From the NCBI GenBank assembly GCA_973895155.1, contig OZ316899.1, forward strand, positions 1,116,001-1,180,000: DNA of 64,000 nt. The letters run 5' to 3'. The DNA comes from Marsupella aquatica (taxonomy: Eukaryota; Marchantiophyta). Every line of letters starts with the position of its first letter. Within the stretch, counting starts at the first letter, position 1. Positions 34,624 through 46,989 of this stretch are shown piece after piece. The translations under genes and the position numbers were made by a program. The notes under the pieces were generated by a model. It saw only the letters and a list, made by a program, of their open reading frames with translations. It was not told the DNA's origin and did not search any database.

Positions 34624-37600
34624 ATGCACCCTGGTCACCACCCTCCCCAAACCCAGCCCAGGGCACAGGCACTGCCTTTGCATCATCCCACAAGGATATC
34701 ACGCCATGATAATAAGCTTTGGCAGCGTGAAAGGTTACGAACCAGACTTTCAGGAGCCAGTAGGATGAGATGTCCTTGTGCAATCTGCCAAGGATCCCGT
34801 ACCAGGGGTCTGAATGAGGTTTGGCGGCATATCGCGGTTCATGGAAGAGATCCACGACATCGAGTTTGGAATGATCCTGTAGAGGAAGATTCTTCCGACG
34901 AGGAGTGGAGGTTAGAATTTGATGCTGCCAATGCTGCAAGACGGGCAAGTGAGGTTCTGCCTGGTGCATTTGAAAATGTTGTAGCTGGTCTCTGTGGGTT
35001 GTCAGCTCTCCAACGGGATGGTCAGGCAGCACCACGTGACGAAGGAATTCATGTGGAAGAGATGGTGAGAGACATCTTCCAAGACTTGGATGCATTTCAT
35101 GATGGGCTGGACAACGAAGAGGATACAGCTGCAGATGCAAGTGTGCCCCCTGTCGAAGAGCCTCTTGATGAGTTTGAGATAGGGCAGGAAACCCCTGGGC
35201 ATGATGGGATGTTTGGCTCTCCCCTGCAAATACAGGAAGGCAGGAAGTCTTTGTACCCCGGTAGCAAATGTTCTAAACTGGGATTTGTCATCATGTTCCT
35301 GAACATTTGCGGCAACCACAATGTCCCCAACGTTTTGGTTTCTGAGTTGTTGGCATTCTTGCAAACAACTGTGCTACCAGATGGTAATATTTTGCCCAAG
35401 AACATGTACGAGGCAAAAAGATGCATATCTAATCTTGGATTGAACTATGATTCAATCTATGCCTGTCCTGATGGGCATGTTCTTTTCAGAAAGGAGTATA
35501 AAGAATCGTTGACATGCCCTAAGTGTGGGAAGCACAGGTATCGGAACTCAGGAAAGTCTATGGTTCCCGCCAAGGTACTTCGTCATTTTCCACTCATTCC
35601 TAGACTTCAGCGGATGTTCAGAAGCCGTGCCATCTCGGAGGTGATGACTTGGGCAACTGACAAGAAAAGTGATGATGGGCTACAACGACATGCTGCAGAT
35701 TCAAGGCAATGGAAACTCATAGATGAGATGTATCCCGAATTTGCTGCTGAGCCGAGGAATGTCAGACTTGGGCTGTCATTGGATGGGGTAAACCCATTTG
35801 GAGACAAGAACAACAAATTTTCGTGCTGGCCTGTAACTATTTTGAATTATAACCTTCCTCCTTGGATGACTACAAAGCGATTTTTTGTTCTGATGGTCCT
35901 ACTGATACCAGGGCCAGACAGTGTTGTATCTGCCAACATAGATGTGTTTCTGGCTCCCCTAGTGGAGGAATTGAGAAAGCTTTGGGAGGAAGGAGTTCTC
36001 ACATATGATGTCCTATAGAGGCTTGGGAGGTTAAACCCATTCATCCTTAGAGCCATTGTCATTCTGACTATAGCTGACTACCCAGCCCATGGGATGATAT
36101 CAGACCAAACAACAAAAGGATATTGTGCTTGTACTATCTGTGGGCACAATGTCACCAGTGAGTACTCCAGAGCCCTGCAGAAAGTGATATACATGGGCCA
36201 TCGTCGTTTTCTGAAGGCAGATCACCCTTACAGAGAAAGACAGGCACTGATTGCACACTTTGGCAATGAGATTGAGCAACGTGGACCCCCGGCACGAGTG
36301 ACCAAAGAGGAGATCAGGCAGTGGGGAGCACTGAGGGATGACTATATCAAACGAGGGGGCAGGGAAGATGGAGTGAGTGATCCAATAAAGCGATATGGTG
36401 TAAAAAGACTGAGCATATTGGACTTGGAGCTCAAGTACTGGAGGGTAAGCCTCTTGGAGTTGATGCTAATTGGGATACATGTTTTGGTTCAGAGCATGTG
36501 CATTCATTTCGAAGAGAGAGACTAAACTTGAGGCATTTCCTGACGCTTTTGCATTGCAACGATGCAGGAGTTTGAGCCAAGCAAACATAACATTGATGTT
36601 ATGCACATTGAAAAGAATATTTGTGAGAGTCTACTCAGATTCTTGTGTGGAGAGAAAGACACTGGTTCAGTGAGATTGGATCTTGAACAGAGGGGAATGA
36701 AACCCCATCTTTGGTTGAGGCCACATGCCCACAGAGCTGATGTGCTCTTGAAGTACCAAGCGCCCTATGTTCTGACAGACACAGAGTGGGAACTATTTGT
36801 GCAGAGGTTGAGTTCTTTGAAGGTTCCTTCAAACTATGGCAATGCTTTCAAGAAGCATATCATGACTAGAAAGCTTGGTAGTATGAAAAGCCATGACTAC
36901 CATATGTTGATGCAACAGGTGTTGCCTTTATGCCTGAGGGGCCTGTTGCAGAAGCCTGTTCGTACTGTGATCATGCGACTCAGTGATGTGTTTCGTCATA
37001 TTTGTGTGAAGGTTTGGGATGAAACACACTTCCCACAACTGACAGAAGATGTCGCTCAGGTGCTGTGTGACCTGGAGATTTATTTTCCTCCCGCATTTTT
37101 TGATGTCATGACCCACCTACTTGTCCATGTTGTGGAAGAGCTACACCAATTTGGGCCTGTGAGTGCTCGTTGGTTGTACCCTTTGGAACGGTACATGAAG
37201 CTACTCAAAGGTCACGTGAGAACATATTACAAACCTGAAGCAAGCATGGCTAAAGGTTACATCAAGGATGAGACTCTGGGATTTCTGACCGAATACATAG
37301 CACAATATGAGCATGTGAAGACCAGGGTGTGGAATTCTGATGAGGAGGAAGGGGTGATAGGTGAAGTACTGGAAGGGGCTGCAACCACAAAGAACCTGAC
37401 CATATCTATGAGAGACTTGGCACATGACTTTGTATTGCACAACACTGTGGTGATGGAACCCTGGATACAGTGAGTGCATACATGTGCTATAATCCAGTTC
37501 ATGAGCTTAAATGTTGTGTTCGTGTGGTTTTCTCCTTTAGCCTATTCATGTTTACCCAAGCTAATGCTGTGTGGTTGTTCGTTCAGGGAGTATGAGTCAT

Positions 37601-38157
37601 TGAAGGCGGCCCATCCCACTGCAGGAACAACTTTTCCAGGTTTCATGGAGTGGATCAGAGTGGCAATTAGAGAGCATCACGAGACCCACCCAGACATGGA
37701 TGCAGATGTTTACCTACTGTCTAATGCCCCTAGCCTGAAAGTGAAGACTTACAAACGGATGAGAGCATATGGGAATCACTTTCGAGTGAAGGATGGTGAC
37801 AGTGCCTACAGGGTGACGAATGACTTCGGGATCATCACTGTATTTGAGCAACAGAGCCACAATCACGATAGGGCCTGGATGGAGATGGGATATGTGGGAG
37901 AATTAGTTGACATATGGGCTCTGGACTATGGGGCGGTGTCCAGTCCTGTGATTCTTATGAAAGGTTCATGGGTGCGGCAGGATTGGCTTGGTAATAGGGC
38001 TACCATGAAGAGAGACAATGACAGTTTCTTGCTCGCCAATTTCAGAGGGAAATTGCCCGAATGGTCTGAGCCATTTGTGTTTCCTAGTCAGGTGGAGCAA
38101 GCTTTCTTCCTGGATGTGGAAGACTCCCCAGGTTGGCGTGTAGTGTGTCATAAATAG
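34624..38157 (+). CDS. CACTA TNPD-type transposase, three exons, one internal TAG
   Basis: Exons 34624-36444, 36568-37469 and 37587-38157 join in phase with GT-AG introns. An N-terminal zinc-binding segment (CPCAICQG...H) precedes an acidic region. The Transposase_21 core then shows LRHFPLIPRLQRMF, WKLIDEMYPEFA, LSLDGVNPF, CWPVTILNYNLPPW and, in exon 2, HNIDVMHIEKNICESLL. Next is a DUF4218-type block: HDYHMLMQQVLP, CDLEIYFPPAFFDVMTHL, then GPVSARWLYPLERYMK. Exon 3 has the C-terminal domain seen in plant CACTA transposases. TAG at 36016-36018 interrupts exon 1 at codon 465, with the same frame open on both sides, so this copy needs read-through or is dead. Termination at 38155-38157 may also be secondary, since the frame stays open to 38352. 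Acts on the CACTA ends in the nucleus. Confidence 0.88.
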
Positions 38158-38508
38158 GCCAGGCAACGTCGGATGGAAGGATCAAACCTTGAGTTTCATT
38201 TACACTCTCATAGTGCCTTTGATCGTCGGCGTTCAGACCAAGTGCCTGTAGTTCATGATAGCGGGGACTTCATTCCTGTGACAAGGGTAGATGCATTTGC
38301 TGAAGGAGGCGAATTCAGAGATGCAGATGCCAACAGTGTGCCTGTACCATGAGTAATGTGAATTGTTTGCATGGACATTAGTGAGGGGAAGGATGTGTAA
38401 TAAAGTAATTCTGAAGCAACACAGATGTATGGATGGATGCCTGGTGATTGTGGTTGCATTGTGTTATACGGGGTGATCATAGATGACATGTTTTTGTGGT
38501 CCAGTAGG

Positions 38509-41500
38509 ATGGAACAGAGTGACACAGAGATGTGTGAGTATGAAAGGAAAGCTATGGAACAACGAGCATACGTGAAAGCCAAAATCGCAGAACTGGATCT
38601 GGAAAAGGATGTGGCTGAATTGTAAGGGAACGATTCTCAACTACACCCCTCCGCTGAGTTTGTGTGACATGAATAGTTCAATGTGGCACTGAAATTGTGA
38701 CTGTATTCTCATATTGGAATGTCGCAGAGCCACAGCATTTTCAAAGAAACAAAAGGAGTACGCAAGAAGGGTGACCAGCACTATCTCTGGGCCTGTGCGT
38801 CGGAGTGACAGGTTGAGCAAGAAGGTCGTACCTACAATGGCAGAATGTGGAGATGACATTGATGCTGCACAGGTGGGTGCAGACACTAGACAAGAAGATG
38901 CAGATGATGAGTATTTTCCAGAGGAAATGGATGAGGATGGGGGTTATGAAGATGAATACATTGCAGAGCAGCCCCAAAAGAAACAGGTAAGTAGTTTTCC
39001 CAACAAGGTTTTGAGTTAAAAACTCTTGTTTAGAGGTTTCATATGTTCAGTACTACACATATGTACCTTGCTTAGTTCCTGACATTGTAGTTGGTGATGT
39101 GATGCAGCGTCCTGCCAGTTCTGTTTTGCCTTCGAAGCCTGTGCATGCACCATACCAGCAGGGGGGGCTGACCTCTGATCAAGGTTGGCAAGGTGGTAGT
39201 AGTGGTAGATCCCAGGCTGGTGCCCAATACTATGGCAGGGGGCAAGCTCTAGGTTATGCCCGTGGTAGAGGCAGAGCAGGTCCAAACCCACAATCTCGTG
39301 GGTATGGACGTCCACCTCAACCATGGGGATGTGAGTATATATCTATATGCCAGTTCTTTGTGAAGGCATGGCACTCCTGAATTTCAGACTGCATATCAAT
39401 TTTTGACATTGTTTGGGATGTATTGGATTCAGACAACATGAAATTCTGTCCACCTGCCATGCAGGCAGATTCTGCCCAACCTGATTGGGCAAATGCTAGT
39501 AATGATCAGTTCCAATGTCCACAAGGACAGACATGGGTTGAACCAGGTTGGGAGGATGGTGGTGGGTCGTGGAATGAACAAGGTTGGGAAGGTGGTGAAG
39601 GTAATTGGCAGGGATATCAAAATACAGTACCTACAAACGCTGGAAGAGGGGCAGGTAATGTCTGATCTTGTCAGCAATGGAAGAACTCATTATATCTGGA
39701 GTCCATTCACGTGGGGGGGACTCTGCACATGTATAATGATAGAAAATGTATGTGTGCAGGTTGGACAGTCGAATCATCGACTCAAGTATTCACTAATGCC
39801 CCTATGCAGATGCAGCACGGAAGGGGGACAGGTATGTTGGTGAATGTTCAGTTGTTTTCCTACAGTTTGTACTTAGTTTTCAGTACATATGTTTGCACAC
39901 ACATACCTAGAAAGTGACATCATCCGGCCCCTGTACTAGGCTGGACAGGTGGTCCAGGGTCGCAACAATTTCAGAGTGTAGTCCCTGCACAGGCATCTAC
40001 AGGCAGAGCTACAGGTATGTATGTTTGAAGAATTTTTCTTGAAGTGAAGCATTGAATGTTGCCGTCATCCATTCTGCTATATGTAGTTCTCAAGCATGAA
40101 TGGCATTGTATTTTCCCAGGTGGCTTCAGAACCCCAGGTAGGGTGAATGAAGGGGTGGCCAATACAACGCCCAGTACTACCGAGAGCAGTGCACAAGGGG
40201 AGGTGACAAAGAAAGGGAACGTAAAGTTGAATGAGAGACAATGGGTGGATGCTGAGTGTCCTCGCAAGAACCGATGGCATGCTGATTTGAAAGCTAAAGT
40301 ATTGCGTTGGTTAGATGTGAGTGTTATTAATTTTAAAAAACAGCATCCAAAAGATTGGAAGACTGTATGTGAAAATGTTGCTGCCAAATGGAATTATGTG
40401 GGCAGTGATGATGGCGTGGACATAGGTTGCCTAGAGAGTACAGCAGGTAAAATCATCAAGCAAGAGAGGTGGAGAATGCATAAGGCTTGGAAGGAAGGTG
40501 GGGAGAAGCCAGATATGCCTCCACCAGCCAGTTGTGATAATAAAGTGTGGGCAAGGTTAGTAGCTTATTTTGTAACAGATGCTTCAAAAAAGAAGAGTTC
40601 ACAGATGACCGAGGCCAGGTTGAGTGTTCAGAACCCTAATCTGACAGGAAGGACCGGCACTGCACCGACAGCTAAACGTTTGGTAAGAATGAATGGCCTA
40701 GCTATGTAATTTATGCTACACTATGTACTGTTTTTTAGTGTAAACCCATACATGTAAAATTTGTTTTTTAGTGTACGTTCCCTGAATATTGATCGATAAC
40801 TTGTGTTTGCCATGCATGTGCAGAAAGCCCAATTGGGGCAAAGCCCTTCAAAAGAAGAGTTGAGGGCTGAAATTGTGAACACCCGGGCTCAAGAGGGTGC
40901 ATCTGAATCCTCCAAGCATGTAAATTATATGAGTTCTGATTGGTAATTGAATGACCTGCGTTGAATTTCAGGTGTACACTGTATATAACATTGATTGTGC
41001 ATATATTGCCCAACATTTCATATGGAGTGATTGAACCTATACCCCTGTGTCATGTAGGGAGGTGGATCTTCACTTACAGAGATAAGTGGTCGTTTGAAGG
41101 CTGTCGAAACATGTCTTCCAGAGATCAATGAACGTTTGAATTCATTGACTGACTTGTTCCATGTGAACTTCAAGACATTAATGGAAGCTGTTGTGTCGGT
41201 GAGAGATAAAATTGATTCCAATTCTGCAGGAGTTCCACCATCACCACTTGAGGTGGCAAAGTCGATGCACTCTTCTGGCATGCCAACGACATGTAGGCTT
41301 GAAGGTAAGGCCTTTACAACTGTGTGGGATATGATTATTAAATGTATAGTTTGAATTGACATTGTTTGTTGAATGTGTTATTTTTAGTAACATATATTGT
41401 GGTTGTTGTGTCCATAGAGAATAAGACAGGTGCTACAGAGAAGAAGTATGAGAACCTGGCAAATACTCGCTGTAATTTAGAGGCAACAAAGTTGCAGTCT

Positions 41501-42214
41501 GTAGAAGCAACTTGTTTGATAGAGGGCAGTCAACCATGTTTGGATGAGGATGACATTGGCAAGGGAGTGGATGATATCAATGTTGGGGCAAATGAGGATA
41601 TCAGCAAGCATGACAATGATACCATTGAGCCAGATTCATGCTATGTAGATCTTGACTCCATTGCAGAGATAAATGATTTGCAGAATGTATCATTCTCAAT
41701 GACAGGTGTGCCTCTTGTTGAGATAAATCCAACCAAAGAGTTAGTTGGTATGACACTCCCAGGTGATGAACCTGCTACTATGACAGTCCTAACAGAGGAA
41801 CCTACTGAGCCTAGCTTCACTACTGTGAAGAGAGGAAGCATGCGCACATGAAGCAAGTCTGCTGGTGGGAGCAGAGCCACGTCAAAGGTTTCATACAAAC
41901 CTCCAAGAATGGTGCTGGCAGAAAGATCTAAGGTGGAAGTGGGGAAAGTACCTAATGCTGAGGGACAAAGTGGCTTGTTAGCTCTTGATGAGAGTGGAAC
42001 ACGAGTAGGATTTGGCAGAGTGCAGGTTGGTTCCACAACGTTCCATGGCAAGAGGATTCCCCCAGGTTATTCAGTAGTGTTAGTCACATTACTAGTGAAA
42101 CCTAAAGCTATCCTTCCCATTCCAAACACAAATGATGATCCTCCTCAAAAGACACTTGGAGATGCTGCAGGTTCTTTGGTATTATGGCCAAGCAAGTTCA
42201 TAGAGGATCCATAA
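38509..42214 (+). CDS. CACTA TNPA-like protein with RG-rich and GW/WG-rich exons, ten exons
   Basis: Proposed exons: 38509-38621, 38728-38986, 39108-39330, 39469-39654, 39760-39831, 39940-40014, 40120-40682, 40824-40919, 41058-41304, 41418-42214. All junctions are GT-AG and phase-consistent. The exon 4 acceptor is a NAGNAG choice. Order: charged N-terminus; acidic stretch; RG-rich region (YARGRGRAG); GW/WG-rich region across exons 3-6 with at least eight Trp next to Gly, including the exact-phase microexons 5 and 6 that each open with GWT. A Ptta/En/Spm transposase-like domain follows (WVDAECPRKNRWHADLKAKV; NKVWARLVAYFV...KKKSSQMTEARLSVQN). Then come a helical segment and a C-terminal domain ending GDAAGSLVLWPSKFIE. 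TGA at 41849-41851 interrupts the last exon in frame. TNPA proteins bind subterminal repeats; the RG/GW tract is unusual and may recruit RNA or Argonaute (inference). Confidence 0.75.
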
Positions 42215-42779
42215 CAATGTCATGCCATTATTTGTTTGTAGTGTGAGTCATGTTATGTAGATTTTAGATGTCAAGAAGCAGTACAAGAATCATGTCCTCT
42301 TGGAGATTCATAGTATCATGCATGTGCTTTCAGTTATCTCATCCTACAGTCATCAATTATGAGTTCCTGTTTTGTCTGAATTACATTGATCACATTGTAA
42401 ACTATTCCATTGGAATTCAAATGATCTTCATTTTTTAGCAAGATTGTGATTGTGTTTAATTCTTATGAATGTTTTATGTAGGATCTGCTTATATGATGCT
42501 TTGTTTCATGTGGATGTCATTCATGCTATGTTCATTTCTTGTATTCAATGTGTTATATTTCTAAAGTTAGAACATCAGGTTTCTATGTATTGTAATGTCG
42601 AGTGCTCTCTCTCCTTATGAACTGTCCCTCTGTGTTCATTAGTCATGGTTATAACTTGCATGTGAACCTAATTAGTTATAAACATGAGTATATAGAGTCC
42701 CAAATGGTTCTGTTGTGTGACGCGGGCCAGGGTCTCCATTGGTCTCTCCTGTGACACTAAATGGTCACACGCTAGTCGT

Positions 42780-43035
42780 TGTTGAATGCGGGTAAGTCAT
42801 GTATGTGACTTACGATGTGACTCGCTGAAGTCATATTGCAGTCACGTCGAAACAAGGCTAGACTCCACAATAAAGTCACAAATCAATCACAAATGGGTAT
42901 CAAGCAAGTTGCAAAGCCCAGTATCAATAGTGACTTCCATTTTTTGGTCTCAACTTTTGCAACTCCAAGGGTCACAGCGTGGGTCAAGTCACGTTGAGTC
43001 ACAATGAAGTCACATGAGCCAAAATGAGTCACATA
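42780..43035. promoter_or_regulatory. CACTA subterminal repeat array (right side)
   Basis: At least ten copies of a GAGTCAC/AAGTCAC/TGTGACTT-like word in both orientations lie within 250 bp of the right end (for example about 42800, 42840, 42879, 42988, 43006, 43027). This is the expected architecture of TNPA binding sites. The left subterminal region is sparser. Confidence 0.7.
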
Positions 43036-43069
43036 TTGCGGTCTCAGTTCACCTCGGATTCTTCTAGTG
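43026..43069 (-). repeat. CACTA right terminal inverted repeat
   Basis: Ends ATTCTTCTAGTG at 43069. The inverse matches the left end over 11 terminal bases and in two internal blocks, and is followed by the TCT target duplication. Confidence 0.85.
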
Positions 43070-43072
43070 TCT

Positions 43073-45190
43073 CCACGCAACCGCTAATGGACTTCATGGA
43101 TGCAGAACTAGCTATGGGTAGACTTGCAGGGATACAGGTTTCTGAGGCACTTACAATTTGTTATCGTTTCTTCGCGGATGATTTGGGGGTGTTTATGCCT
43201 GCCATGGAGAGGAATTTTCAACAAGTTACTGTAGTAATTGAGTGCTATGAAGCTGCCACGGGGGCCCGACTCAACTTGAGGAAATCGATAATAATCCCGG
43301 TTGTTCTGGGGGACATACCGAGATGGCTCAGGGACACGGGATGTATGATCAGTGGAAGGGGGAGTTACAGAAATACCTTGGGGCTCCATTAGGCGTTGAC
43401 TTGAAGACTAAGCAGCTGCATAGCTTTGTCCTGGACAGAATTGGACAGAGACTATCCTCATGGGCTAACAAGCTTTTGACATTCATAGGACGATCTCTGC
43501 TGGTGCAACACATCCTACAGGCTATCCCGATTTATCACTCCATGTTCCTCAAAGCATCCTCTGGATTGGCGAGGAAAATGATGGCGCTGTGTAGAGACTT
43601 CTTATGGGGATATAATGCGGAGGGGGGACGACGGGTGCCATTGGTATCTTGGGCCAGGCTGTCCCGCCCACAGACTGAGGGGGGGTTGGGGATTAAGGAC
43701 TTTAGGAGTCACTCGGATGCGCTGCTGGCTAAATGGTTCACTGGATCGCTTGATCACCTTGAGTCAGAATGGGCTTGTATGTTTGCGGAAAATTTAAATC
43801 TGATCGGATGGACAAATTACAAAGTGGTAAGACGAAACAAATACTCTTTTTTGGGACAAGATGTTACTCTGCAGTCCGGGGGCACTCCATGGATTGGCTT
43901 ACACGGGAGGACTTTGGAAGGCATGGGATTTGCTGCGGTCAAATCTGATATTCTGTCCAACGGATAGGATACCGGGGAGGTGGTCGGTTGGGGATGTACT
44001 CCGGTGCCTGAAGGGCTTTCAGTCTTGGAGCAACGCGGATATGGCTGCTACCACGGTGCTCTATGGGAGACTGGGTATAAGATGTATACAGGACCTCTGG
44101 TCGGAGGACAGACAGGAGTGGCAAAGGATGGAAGGACGATGGGAGCATCTGAGGGGACTCACACCTGAGCACCTGACTCTAGGCAGGAATTTTATGGAGG
44201 CCTTGTATGAAATTGCACATTGTGAGTGGAGATATGAACCAGGACCCGATTGCTGGTGCTGGGCTGATAATTCCGCCCCTTTGAAGTGCTTCAAGCACCC
44301 CAATCGGAGGGCTTACCACCTACTTCAACCTGTGCTAGGGGATGCGCCCAGTCTGAATAGGACGTGGGGTACAGGTAAGACTGAGATGGAATGGAATGTG
44401 TGTTGGGCAGGTATGTGGGCGGCAAGCATGTCACTGCGGGCCAAGACCTTCATGTGGAGAGTAATAGCTTCGGGGCTGTTTACTGGGGTGAGGGCGGTTA
44501 AGATCGGTCAAGAAAGTGGGGATTGCAAGCTATGCCCGGGAATACTTGAGTCCAATCCGCACTTATTTATGGATTGCCCACATGCACAGAAATGTTGGGC
44601 TCTCTGTGCACAAGGCTTTGGGGGAATCTTTGCTGGATACACGGGGGGACTGATTGGGCTGGTGGATTCTGCAATTGGAAGGCGCCACAACAAGACTGTT
44701 ATGATGGTAGTACTTTTTCAGATGTTGTGGGCTTTGTGGCTGGGGCGGAATGAGCATATGTTCCAGGTTGATGGGAGTAGGAAGTTAGACTTCAGATTCA
44801 TACTGTCGGAAGCAGCGGATCATGTCTCTGCTGTTTTAATTACATTGCCAGTTTGTAACCGGAAAACTCGATTATTGAGGGCTAAGGAAATGATTAATAG
44901 GGAACGGATTGCATGGATGAGGCGTAGGGATGTATGGATCACTTCAGGATAGGACAATATGATCTGGGGGAATTCTGGTAGGAAGACAGGATGACAACAG
45001 TAGCTGCTTGCTTGGTTGTTTGGAGGGGCTGTTCGCATATGTGGCTCTTGTGACCCGCCTTGGGGTCTGGGCCATCTAGTCTGGGTTACTTTTTGGCTCT
45101 TTTTGCTGTTTGGTGCTTGGAATTGTCTTTTGGTTCTGTCTGTGTCCTCTGCCACGGGGTTTTCGTGGCCACCATTTAAAAAAATATACA
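43073..45190 (+). pseudogene. LINE (L1-type) ORF2, 3' half: RT catalytic part, zf-RVT domain and 3' tail
   Basis: Continues the RT from 24715 in exact phase. The catalytic YRFFADDLGVF block (FADD) is at about 43163-43195, followed by the GARLNLRKS block. A frameshift near 43360 leads into KYLGAPLGVDL and LSSWANKLLTFIGR, typical of plant LINE RT C-termini. A second shift near 43960 leads into the last frame, ending at TAG 44950-44952. That frame carries the zf-RVT domain (AKTFMWRVIASGLFT, then CKLCPG, HLFMDCPHAQKCW). The 3' tail after the stop ends in an A-rich stretch near 45175-45205. The copy is dead through frameshifts. Confidence 0.88.
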
Positions 45191-46250
45191 AAATGTTGTA
45201 AGGAAAAACTGAGAACATTTTGTCCTTGAGGACCAAGAAAGTGGGGTCTGCTTCACATTCGGCTTCAAACAATTGGTTCTCCGCAACCCAAATTGGATCC
45301 CAGGTGCTCCGAATTTCATCTAAACACAACTGTGGAGCACCTTTGGCGTTGGAAGGTTGGACAAAAAACCGCATGCCTATGGACGAATTGTACCCAGATG
45401 TCTTGAAGGAGTCCTTCAGCTTCTTGATGATTGACTATTCCTCTGAAGAGTGCGAACGACCTCCATATGAACGAGATGGCATAACGGAATCCGCGGTGGC
45501 TCCTTCGGTAATCCATTCGCATCAATGCCAAACGACATGACGTGCTTTTCTATCACATCGACCACTGATTTCTCAATATCTTTGGCGTTCTAGACAGCAA
45601 ACTCACCGACCTGCTCCATTTTTGCTTGCCTTGGTTTTGGACACGGAAGCTCTACCTGACTGAGGGATACTACGTAGTGGAACGAGTTATCCTTTGACTC
45701 AAAACACAACTAGAATACGACGACTCTGAAGACTGAGAATGGTTTGGTGACCCAGATCCCATTTCGTTATACTCTCCCACCCACTGTGTTGCGATGTACT
45801 CCCGTGCAAGTTGGAATCATACGGGAGTTCAGTCAGGAATTAGTTTGGGAGTTCGGAGACACTTACTCGTGTGGAGTTCATGTACGTCTGCCCGCAACGA
45901 TACCAACGCAATTGAGGCAAATCTTCCACACCTGAAACAACTCTGGAAAGCCCGAAGTACCTTCAATGTACGGCCGTTGGAAATATTTGTGATGGCATAC
46001 TCAACCGAGAAGGGTATCTAAGGTCTGGAGGACCGTTAAACAAATAAGTGTTTAGAGGTCAAACTCGACAAACACCTGGAGAAGATTGGACCATTGATTA
46101 AGTCTCAGATGGATCGACCAAGGTTCAGCGGAGTTGTGTGAAGGTATCCATTGAAGTGACCGTTACTAAACCCCAAGGATACAAATGGATCCAGCCAGCA
46201 AAAGAGCCACATATATCCGTTCAAGTTACCGTTGAATCATGGGTGTTCCA
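45191..46250. other. unrecognised sequence after the LINE
   Basis: An open stretch at 45220-45540 (106 codons) includes SFLMIDYSSEECERPPYERD. Overlapping ORFs lie at 45744-46021. None matches a family I know. Confidence 0.3.
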
Positions 46251-46254
46251 TAGA

Positions 46255-46872
46255 TAGCGCCCGACGCTAGCATTGGGGGTTATATTTATGGGACATTGTC
46301 GTCTCCAATAGATCATATAGATCAAAATAATTTCCCATATGAAACACATTTTGGCACGCTTACTTTACTAGCGCCCGACGCTAGCCAAAGATCCCAATAT
46401 ATACATTTAAGTTACCGTTTAATAATGGGTCTATGATAGATAGCGCCTGGAGCTAGCAAAAGGGTCTCATATATCCGTTCAAGGTACCGTTTAAGATTGG
46501 GTCGTTGATATATAGCGCCCAGCGCTAGCATTGGGGGTTATCTTTATGTCAACAATGTCGTTTCTATTAGGTCCAATTGATCAAAATCATTTCCCATCTG
46601 AACCACATTTTGACACTCTTACTTTATTAGCGCCAGTCGCTAGCCAAATATCCCAACCTATATCTGTTCAGGTTACCGTTTAATAACGGGTCTTTATTAG
46701 ATAGCGCCTGGCGCTAGCATTGGGGGTTATCTTCATAGATGATATTTGAGTCAAACTTTGCCACTCGTACTTTGCTAGCGCCTGGCGCTAGCAAAAGAGT
46801 CCACTCAAGAAACTCTCAATTGTTTCACGACAAACCGAAACATTATAGACATTGGATAGTGCCAGGCGCTAC
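46255..46872. repeat. array of eight near-palindromes, core TAGCGCCnGGCGCTAG
   Basis: Copies lie at about 46255, 46368, 46441, 46513, 46628, 46702, 46775 and 46857. Variants include TAGCGCCCGACGCTAGC, TAGCGCCTGGCGCTAGC and TAGCGCCAGTCGCTAGC. Spacing alternates between about 70-80 and 113-115 bp. Flanks repeat in a higher-order unit (CATTGGGGGTTAT after some copies, CACATTTTGnCACnCTTACTTT before others). Confidence 0.85.
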
Positions 46873-46989
46873 CATTCAAAATTTCATTGAATTTATATGA
46901 ATTGTGTTCACTTATGATACAATATCTCATAGACTGTCAAATTGTAATGCCGTTAGAAAACGACAAACATTCATTGATGGCCGGCCATT

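Larger units (their letters stand above)
24716..43069. mobile_element. giant CACTA (En/Spm) transposon, 18,354 bp, with cargo genes
   Basis: Left end CACTAGAAGAAACCC and right end (inverted) CACTAGAAGAATCC share the first 11 bp. They match again at identical offsets in CTGAGACC and TATGTGACT, giving an imperfect ~44-bp terminal inverted repeat. The 3-bp target duplication TCT flanks it (24713-24715 and 43070-43072). Inside, four plus-strand genes are supported: PHD protein, tandem BRCT protein, TNPD-type transposase and TNPA-like protein. About 7 kb at the left end has no convincing gene. Deleting the element plus one TCT restores the interrupted LINE RT codon by codon, which confirms the boundaries. 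Confidence 0.92.

Noticed and set aside
22930-45190. Two separate truncated LINEs
   Set aside because: The two parts join in exact phase after removing the CACTA and one TCT, with RT blocks in order and no overlap.
45744-46021. ORFs of 63 and 75 codons after the LINE
   Set aside because: Overlapping frames without motifs, splice sites or repeats to support them.
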